A DNA stretch of 64,000 nt, taken from Falsiroseomonas sp050563535. Its GTDB lineage: Bacteria > Pseudomonadota > Alphaproteobacteria > Acetobacterales > Acetobacteraceae. A program made the translations under genes and the position numbers. Positions 58,235 to 64,000 of the stretch are shown in pieces. Below the pieces are notes generated by a model. That model had not been told where the DNA came from, ran no database searches, and saw only the letters and a list, made by a program, of their open reading frames with translations. The stretch is taken from positions 1 to 64,000 of the forward strand of contig NZ_JBNXUO010000023.1 of NCBI RefSeq assembly GCF_050563535.1, written 5' to 3'. Positions within the stretch are counted from its first letter, which is position 1. Each line of letters starts with the position of its first letter.

Positions 58235-58915
58235 TCACCCCAGGCGGTGGCGCAGCAGCCTCTCGCGGTCCGGCACGTCGATGCGCTTGCCGGCGCTGCG
58301 GATCAGGCCTTCGGCCTGCATGGCGTTCATCGTGCGCGACAGCGTCTCCGGCGTCATGCCGAGCCGGGCGGCGATGGCGCCGCGCGGCTCCGGCAGCTCG
58401 GCCGATCCGGCGCCCGCCTCCTCGGGCACGCGGCGGGCCAGGAAGCGGGCGATGCGCCGTTCCGCCGGGCGCAGCTTCAGGTCCACCACCTGGTCCACCA
58501 TCAGCCGCCAGTGGCGCGCCAGCAGCTCCGTCGCGGCGCGGGCAAGGGCGGGATCCTCCGCGATGCCGTCGCGGAAGACATCGGCCGGGATCATCAGCAC
58601 CCGCACATCGGTCAGCGCGGCGGCCGAAGCGAGGTAGGGCAGGCGCAGGATCGCCGCCGGTGCCAGGAACAGCTCTCCCGGACCGAAGATCTCCACCACC
58701 GTCTCCGCCCCCGATTCGTCGCGCGCCGTCAGCCCGACCGAGCCCGCCAGCAGCAGGTGCAGGAAGTCCGCCTGCTCGTTCTGCTCGAACATCACCGCGC
58801 CGCGCGGCAGGATCTGCGTGAAGGACGGGCGCAGCAGCCGCGTCATCGCCGCCTCTCCCGCGACCACGAAGAAAGGCGTGCGGCGAACGAGTTCCATGTT
58901 CTGCGGACGGTCCAA
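58235..58915 (-). CDS. Crp/Fnr family regulator without cysteines (NarR-like)
   Basis: A 226-residue Crp/Fnr protein. Residues about 20–120 form the cyclic-nucleotide-binding-like domain, and about 145–220 the winged helix, with recognition helix P-E190-T-L-S193-R194. The E-x-x-S-R set is that of Fnr, which reads TTGAT half-sites. There is no cysteine in the whole protein, so it cannot carry the Fnr oxygen-sensing cluster. Divergent from narK1–narK2–narG, like NarR of Paracoccus, which responds to nitrate or nitrite. One Fnr box lies 54 bases before its own start, so autoregulation is likely. Confidence 0.85.
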   Translation of the reverse strand: MDRPQNMELVRRTPFFVVAGEAAMTRLLRPSFTQILPRGAVMFEQNEQADFLHLLLAGSVGLTARDESGAETVVEIFGPGELFLAPAAILRLPYLASAAALTDVRVLMIPADVFRDGIAEDPALARAATELLARHWRLMVDQVVDLKLRPAERRIARFLARRVPEEAGAGSAELPEPRGAIAARLGMTPETLSRTMNAMQAEGLIRSAGKRIDVPDRERLLRHRLG

Positions 58916-58969
58916 CTGTCCCTCCTGGCTCTGCGCGGATGGTGATGCCGCGGATCGTCAAGTGATTCG

Positions 58970-58983
58970 TTGATTCATATCAA
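58970..58983. promoter_or_regulatory. Fnr/NarR box proximal to the crp/fnr gene
   Basis: TTGATTCATATCAA is a perfect TTGAT-N4-ATCAA palindrome 54 bases before the start codon of the minus-strand Crp/Fnr gene, in the shared gap with narK1. Confidence 0.85.
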
Positions 58984-59063
58984 GTCGACTATTGCCCCGT
59001 GGGGGTTGGGCCTTTGTCGCAGTGCGTGCGTTTCGCATTTCTGGTGCCTCCCGCCCCATCACC

Positions 59064-59077
59064 TTGATGTGCATCAA
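59064..59077. promoter_or_regulatory. Fnr/NarR box proximal to narK1
   Basis: TTGATGTGCATCAA is a second perfect box, 57 bases before the narK1 start codon. Placement fits a class II-type activator site for the narK1–narK2–narG operon. Confidence 0.85.
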
Positions 59078-59134
59078 CCAAACCGGCCCGCATCCGGACG
59101 AGGTTGCCCCCGCCTCAGAGACAAGGAGGGGCAG

Positions 59135-60502
59135 ATGGAAAGCCCGAATGGCGTGCAGGTGCGGGACAGGGACCGCAGCTTCGCGCTCTGGTCCAGCACG
59201 GCGGCCTTCACGGTCTGCTTCGCGGCGTGGACGATCTTCTCGATCCTCGGCGTGCAGGTGAAGCGCGACCTCGGCCTCAACGACTTCCAGTTCGGCCTGC
59301 TGGTGGGCACGCCGATCCTGACCGGCAGCCTGATCCGCCTGGTTCTCGGCATCTGGGCCGACCAGTATGGCGGGCGCATCGTCTTCACCGCCGTGATGCT
59401 CGCCGCCGCGGTCGCCACCTTCCTGCTGAGCTACGCGCATGACTACACGACCTTCCTGGTCGCCGCGCTCGGCGTCGGCATCGCGGGCGGGTCCTTCTCG
59501 GTCGGCGTCGCCTATGTCTCGAAGTGGTATCCGAAGGAGAAGCAGGGCACCGCACTCGGCATCTTCGGTGCCGGCAATGTCGGCTCCGCGGTCACCAAGT
59601 TCCTTGCGCCCGTGGTGATGGTCAGCCTCGGCTGGCAGGCGGTCGCGCAGCTCTGGGCGCTCGGCCTCGCCGTGATGGCGGTGGTGTTCTGGTTCGCCAC
59701 CAAGGACGACCCCGACCTGGCCGCGCGGCGCGCCCGCGGCGTGCAGGCGGAGAGCTTCGCGGCCATGATGGCGCCGCTGGCGAACCTGCAGGTCTGGCGC
59801 TTCAGCCTCTACTACTTCTTCGTCTTCGGCGGCTTCGTCGCGCTCGCGCTCTGGCTGCCCCGCTACTATGTCGGCGTCTACGGGCTCGACATCGTCACCG
59901 CCGGCATGCTGGGCGCCGCCTATTCCATCCCCGGCTCGCTGTTCCGGGTGCTCGGCGGCACGCTGTCCGACAAGTACGGCGCGCGGGCCGTGATGTACTG
60001 GACCTTCATCGGCTCGGTCGTCTGCACCTTCCTGCTGAGCTACCCCGCGACCCGCTACGTGGTGCAGGGCATCCGCGGCCCGATGGAGTTCGAGCTGGCG
60101 CTCGGCTTCGTGCCCTTCATGCTGCTGACCATGGCGCTGGGCTTCTTCATGAGCCTCGGCAAGGCGGCGGTCTACAAGCACATCCCCGTCTACTACCCCG
60201 GCCGCGTGGGCAGCGTGGGCGGCGTGGTCGGCCTGATCGGCGGGCTCGGCGGCTTCATCCTGCCGATCGCCTTCGGCGCGGCGAACGACCTGATCGGGGT
60301 CTGGACCAGCTGCTTCATGCTGCTGTTCGTCGTGGTGTCGGTCAGCCTGGTGTGGATGCACCTCGCCATCCGCAACATGGAGAAGGCGAAGCACCCGGCG
60401 CTGCGCGGCCCGCAGGACCTGCCGGAGGCGCAGGCGCTTGCCGCCGCCGCCGCCCGCCAGCCTGCCCCGCTTCCTGCCGGCCGCATGGTCGCCGGCGAAT
60501 AA
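59135..60502 (+). CDS. narK1: nitrate/nitrite MFS transporter NarK1-type
   Basis: A 455-residue transporter with 12 membrane segments. The nitrate signature in helix 5 reads G-A-G-N-V-G-S-A-V-T-K-F, and the helix 11 region reads G-G-V-V-G-L-I-G-G-L-G-G-F. R-L-V-L-G-I-W-A-D-Q-Y-G-G-R is the MFS loop with the conserved Arg in helix 2. NarK1-type proteins are thought to be nitrate/proton symporters that start respiration. Ribosome site AAGGAGGGG. First gene of the nitrate operon. Confidence 0.9.
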   Translation: MESPNGVQVRDRDRSFALWSSTAAFTVCFAAWTIFSILGVQVKRDLGLNDFQFGLLVGTPILTGSLIRLVLGIWADQYGGRIVFTAVMLAAAVATFLLSYAHDYTTFLVAALGVGIAGGSFSVGVAYVSKWYPKEKQGTALGIFGAGNVGSAVTKFLAPVVMVSLGWQAVAQLWALGLAVMAVVFWFATKDDPDLAARRARGVQAESFAAMMAPLANLQVWRFSLYYFFVFGGFVALALWLPRYYVGVYGLDIVTAGMLGAAYSIPGSLFRVLGGTLSDKYGARAVMYWTFIGSVVCTFLLSYPATRYVVQGIRGPMEFELALGFVPFMLLTMALGFFMSLGKAAVYKHIPVYYPGRVGSVGGVVGLIGGLGGFILPIAFGAANDLIGVWTSCFMLLFVVVSVSLVWMHLAIRNMEKAKHPALRGPQDLPEAQALAAAAARQPAPLPAGRMVAGE

Positions 60503-60527
60503 CCCGAAGCCAAGAAGGGACAAGCAC

Positions 60528-61898
60528 ATGTCCACCACGACCGAGACGGCCGGGGCCGAAGCCCCGGCCCCGCAGGGCGCCTCCTGGCTCAAGGAATGGC
60601 GGCCCGAGAGCCGCGGCTTCTGGGGCATCGCCGGCTCCGCCCGCGCCTGGAAGACGCTGACCATCACCACCGCGTCGCTCACCATGGCCTTCATCACCTG
60701 GTTCGTGGTCAGCGCGCTGGTCGTGCGGCTGCCGCAGATCGGCTTCCGGCTGACGCCGGGCCAGCTGTTCTGGCTGGCGGCGATGCCGGGCCTGGCGGGT
60801 GGCACGATGCGGCTGTTCCACATGTTCTTCACGCCGGTCTTCGGCACGCGGCACGTCGTGGCGATCTCCACCGCGTCGCTGCTGCTGCCGCTCGCGGGCT
60901 GGGCCTGGGCGGTGCAGGACATCAACACCCCCTACTGGGTGCTGATGGTGCTGGCCTTCCTCGCCGGGCTCGGCGGCGGCAACTTCAGCTCCTTCATGCC
61001 CTCCACCAGCCTGTTCTTCCCGAAGCGGCTGCAGGGCACGGCGCTGGCCATCCAGGCCGGCATCGGCAACTTCGGCGTCAGCGTCGTGCAGTTCGTCACG
61101 CCCTGGATCATCGGCTTCGCCCTGTTCGGCGCCATGGCCGGCGACCCGCAGACCATGACCCGCGCCGGCCAGCAGAGCAGCGTGTGGCTGCAGAACGCGA
61201 CGCTCCTCTACATCCCGCTCGTCGTCGCCTTCGCGCTGCTGTCCTGGTTCATGCTGCGCAGCGTGCCGGTGAAGGCGAACTTCCGCCAGCAGCTCGACAT
61301 CTTCGGCAACCGCCACACCTGGGTCATGACCAGCCTCTACATGATGACCTTCGGCGCCTTCAGCGGCCTGTCGGGCACCTTCCCGCTGCTGATCAAGCAG
61401 GTCTACGGCCACCTTCCCGGCGCGCCCGACCCGCTTGCCTACGCCTTCTACGGCCCGCTGGTGGGCAGCCTGCTGCGCGTGGTCGCGGGCCCCGTCTCCG
61501 ACCGTTTCGGCGGCGCCCGGGTGACGCATGTGGCGGGCCTCGGCATGGCCGCCTGCGCGATCGCGGTGCCCTTCGTGACCGACGGGTCGGACCTGTCGAC
61601 CTTCCCGGCCTTCGTGGCCGCGATGCTCGGCCTGTTCGCCTTCGCCGGCATCGGCAACGCCTCGACCTTCAAGCAGATGCCGATGATCTTCCCGCCCCGC
61701 CAGGCGGGCGGCGTGATCGGCTTCACCGGCGCCATCGCCGCCTACGGGCCCTTCATCTTCGGCCTGCTCTTCGGCGCGGCCTTCGGCGCCTTCGGCAAGG
61801 CCGACGTGGTCTTCCACGGCCTTGCCGCCTTCTTCGTCCTCAACGTCGCGCTGAACTGGTGGCTCTACGCCCGCCGCGGCGCCGCGACCCCCTGCTGA
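60528..61898 (+). CDS. narK2: nitrate/nitrite MFS transporter NarK2-type
   Basis: A 456-residue MFS protein with the nitrate signature Q-A-G-I-G-N-F-G-V-S-V-V-Q-F and, in the second half, G-G-V-I-G-F-T-G-A-I-A-A-Y-G-P-F. The M-R-L-F-H-M-F region replaces the usual Arg loop of NarK1. NarK2-type proteins usually exchange nitrate for nitrite. In Paracoccus the two are one fused polypeptide; here they are separate genes 25 bases apart. An N-terminal tail of about 45 residues precedes helix 1. Confidence 0.9.
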   Translation: MSTTTETAGAEAPAPQGASWLKEWRPESRGFWGIAGSARAWKTLTITTASLTMAFITWFVVSALVVRLPQIGFRLTPGQLFWLAAMPGLAGGTMRLFHMFFTPVFGTRHVVAISTASLLLPLAGWAWAVQDINTPYWVLMVLAFLAGLGGGNFSSFMPSTSLFFPKRLQGTALAIQAGIGNFGVSVVQFVTPWIIGFALFGAMAGDPQTMTRAGQQSSVWLQNATLLYIPLVVAFALLSWFMLRSVPVKANFRQQLDIFGNRHTWVMTSLYMMTFGAFSGLSGTFPLLIKQVYGHLPGAPDPLAYAFYGPLVGSLLRVVAGPVSDRFGGARVTHVAGLGMAACAIAVPFVTDGSDLSTFPAFVAAMLGLFAFAGIGNASTFKQMPMIFPPRQAGGVIGFTGAIAAYGPFIFGLLFGAAFGAFGKADVVFHGLAAFFVLNVALNWWLYARRGAATPC

Positions 61899-61912
61899 GG
61901 GACACACGCATC

Positions 61913-64000
61913 ATGTCGCATTTCCTCGATCGTCTCGGCTTCTTCCGGAAGGCCGCGGAGCCCTACGCCAACGGCCACGGCCAGGTGGTGGACGAGCCCC
62001 GCGGCTGGGAGGACGCCTACCGGGCCCGCTGGGCGACCGACAAGGTCGTCCGCTCCACCCACGGCGTGAACTGCACCGGCTCCTGCTCGTGGAAGATCCA
62101 CGTCAAGGGCGGCGTGGTCACCTGGGAGACGCAGCAGACCGACTACCCGCGCACGCGGCCCGGCCTGCCGAACCACGAACCCCGCGGCTGCGCCCGCGGC
62201 GCCAGCTACAGCTGGTACCTCTACAGCGCGAACCGGGTGAAGCACCCGATGATGCGCAAGCGCCTGCTGAAGCTGTGGCGCGCCGCCAAGGCCGAGCACC
62301 GCGACCCGGTGAAGGCGTGGGAGAGCATCCAGGCCGATGAATCGAAGCGCCGCGAGTACCAGAAGGTGCGCGGCATGGGCGGCTTCGTCCGGGTCGGCTG
62401 GGACGAGGCGGAGGAGATGATCGCCGCCGCCAACATCCACACCGCGAAGGCGCACGGGCCGGACCGCATCATCGGCTTCTCGCCCATCCCGGCGATGTCG
62501 ATGGTCAGCTACGCGGCGGGCAGCCGCTACCTGTCGCTCATCGGCGGCGTCTGCATGTCCTTCTACGACTGGTACTGCGACCTGCCCCCGTCCTCCCCCC
62601 AGACCTGGGGCGAGCAGACGGACGTGCCGGAAAGCGCGGACTGGTACAATGCCGGCTTCCTGATGATGTGGGGCTCGAACGTGCCGCAGACGCGCACGCC
62701 CGACGCCCACTTCATGACCGAGGCCCGCTACCGCGGCGCCAAGACCGTGGTGGTGACGCCCGACTATTCCGAGGCGTCGAAGTTCGCCGACCTGTGGCTG
62801 CACCCGAAGCAGGGCACGGACGCCGCGCTGGCGATGGCGATGGGCCATGTCATCCTGACGGAGTGGCACGCGAAGGGGCAGGGGGACTACTTCCTCGACT
62901 ACTGCCGCCGCTACACCGACATGCCGATGCTGGTGCTGCTGGAGGAGAAGGACGGCGCCCTCGTCGCCGGCCGCCAGCTGCGCAGCAGCGACCTCGAGGG
63001 CGGGCTCGGCGAGACCAACAACGCCGAATGGAAGACGGTCGCCGTGGACGAGGCGACGGGGCGGCTCTACGCGCCGACCGGCTCCATCGGCTTCCGCTGG
63101 GGCGAGCAGGGCAAGTGGAACCTGGAAGGCCGCGACGCCCGCACCCTGGAAGTGACGGTGCCGCGCCTGAGCCTGATGGGCGAGGAGAGCGCCGAGGTGG
63201 CGTTCCCCTATTTCGGCGCCCGCGCGCCGGAATTCTTCAACCCGACCAGCCATGAGGAGGTGCTGCGCCGCCGCGTGCCGGCCCGCCGCGTGACGCTGGC
63301 GGACGGCACCACGCGCCTGGTGGCGACGGTGCACGACCTGTTCCTCGCGAACTACGGCGTGGAGCGCGGCTTCGGCGACTGCGCCGCGAGCTTCGACGAG
63401 GACGCACCCTACACTCCCGCCTGGGCCGAGAAGGTCACCGGCACGAAGCGCGCCGACATCATCACCACCGCGCGCGAATTCGCCGCCAACGCCGACAAGA
63501 CCCATGGCAAGTCCATGGTCATCCTCGGCGCGGCGGTGAACCACTGGTACCATGGCGACATGATCTACCGTGGCATCATCAACCTGCTGGTGATGTGCGG
63601 CTGCATCGGCCAGTCGGGCGGCGGCTGGAGCCACTATGTCGGCCAGGAGAAGCTGCGCCCGCAGACCGGCTGGGTGCCGCTGGCCTTCGCCACTGACTGG
63701 AACCGCCCGCCGCGGCAGATGAACTCGACCAGCTTCTTCTACGCCCACACCGGCCAGTACCGGTACGAGAAGCTGAACATCGACGAGCTGCTGTCGCCCA
63801 CCGCGCCGGCCTCGCTCAAGGGTTCGCTGATCGACTTCAACGTGCGCGCGGAACGGATGGGCTGGCTGCCCTCCGCCCCGCAGCTCGACCGCAACCCGCT
63901 GCGCATCGCGGCGGATGCGGCCGAGGCCGGCCTGGCGCCGGCCGACTACGTCGCGAAGTCGCTGCAGGACGGCACGCTCCGCATGTCCTGCGAGGACCCC
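61913..64000 (+). CDS. narG: respiratory nitrate reductase alpha subunit, N-terminal part
   Basis: The first 696 codons of NarG (full length is about 1,240); the frame is open to the window edge. It reduces nitrate to nitrite at a bis-MGD molybdenum site on the cytoplasmic side of the membrane, with NarH and NarI. The FS0 cluster ligands H50, C54, C58 and C93 are present, as is the molybdenum-ligand Asp223 in Y-D-W-Y-C-D. N-H-E-P-R-G-C-A-R-G-A-S-Y and P-D-Y-S-E are typical NarG blocks. It starts 14 bases after narK2. narH, narJ and narI presumably follow outside the window. Confidence 0.96.
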   Translation, partial: MSHFLDRLGFFRKAAEPYANGHGQVVDEPRGWEDAYRARWATDKVVRSTHGVNCTGSCSWKIHVKGGVVTWETQQTDYPRTRPGLPNHEPRGCARGASYSWYLYSANRVKHPMMRKRLLKLWRAAKAEHRDPVKAWESIQADESKRREYQKVRGMGGFVRVGWDEAEEMIAAANIHTAKAHGPDRIIGFSPIPAMSMVSYAAGSRYLSLIGGVCMSFYDWYCDLPPSSPQTWGEQTDVPESADWYNAGFLMMWGSNVPQTRTPDAHFMTEARYRGAKTVVVTPDYSEASKFADLWLHPKQGTDAALAMAMGHVILTEWHAKGQGDYFLDYCRRYTDMPMLVLLEEKDGALVAGRQLRSSDLEGGLGETNNAEWKTVAVDEATGRLYAPTGSIGFRWGEQGKWNLEGRDARTLEVTVPRLSLMGEESAEVAFPYFGARAPEFFNPTSHEEVLRRRVPARRVTLADGTTRLVATVHDLFLANYGVERGFGDCAASFDEDAPYTPAWAEKVTGTKRADIITTAREFAANADKTHGKSMVILGAAVNHWYHGDMIYRGIINLLVMCGCIGQSGGGWSHYVGQEKLRPQTGWVPLAFATDWNRPPRQMNSTSFFYAHTGQYRYEKLNIDELLSPTAPASLKGSLIDFNVRAERMGWLPSAPQLDRNPLRIAADAAEAGLAPADYVAKSLQDGTLRMSCEDP

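Overview
The window is GC-rich and gene-dense, mostly short operons with overlapping stop and start codons. It looks like an alphaproteobacterial chromosome, most probably Acetobacteraceae (Roseomonas-like). The reasons are the zapA–6S RNA arrangement, mmcB with an alphaproteobacterial LexA box (GTTC-N7-GTTC), COQ7-type ubiquinone hydroxylase, GluQRS, and the abundance of Bug-type and TRAP solute receptors. The family-level assignment is inference. No rRNA, tRNA, insertion sequence, phage gene or CRISPR array was seen.

Layout. 1–13.8 kb is mainly housekeeping: zapA and 6S RNA; a SYLF protein; a histidine phosphatase; a GH1-like glycosidase, the bifunctional heptose enzyme HldE and a metallophosphatase in a row; two degenerate EAL-like proteins; SOS-type mmcB; an Rrf2 regulator; acetyltransferases; an amidase; and ferredoxin-NADP reductase. 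13.9–18.2 kb is a TRAP transporter operon ending in a hydratase-like gene. 18.2–25.7 kb centres on methionine and cobalamin: a divergently read CxCC protein, an ArsR–methyltransferase fusion behind a palindrome, B12-dependent metH, a cation efflux protein, a TonB-like protein and a PduO-type cobalamin adenosyltransferase. 25.8–29.9 kb is mixed (GST, DsbB, COQ7, HNH protein, esterase, GluQRS) and carries two copies of a 120-bp hairpin repeat, each starting at the stop codon of a different gene.

30.1–37.7 kb is one long plus-strand cluster: a flavoprotein dehydrogenase, an SDR, two Asp/Glu-racemase-like proteins without the expected cysteines, an isochorismatase-like protein also without the cysteine, and three Bug receptors without permeases. 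A livHMGF ABC import operon lies opposite. After an orphan DUF4255 (Pvc16-like) gene facing an acidic protein, 42.7–48.8 kb is a seven-gene operon (PEP-mutase-like lyase, HD protein, AtuA/DUF1446, DUF4387, TRAP dctQMP) that looks like an uncharacterised uptake-and-breakdown module. A Bug–MFS pair divergent from an altronate/galactarate dehydratase-like gene follows.

52.8–64.0 kb is signalling and anaerobic respiration: a FixL/FixJ-like pair, a pseudo-receiver and a receiver sharing an upstream motif, a cysteine-free Crp/Fnr regulator (NarR-like), two perfect TTGAT-N4-ATCAA boxes, and narK1–narK2–narG, with narG running off the window. A third near-perfect box lies before a small membrane protein at 52.9 kb.
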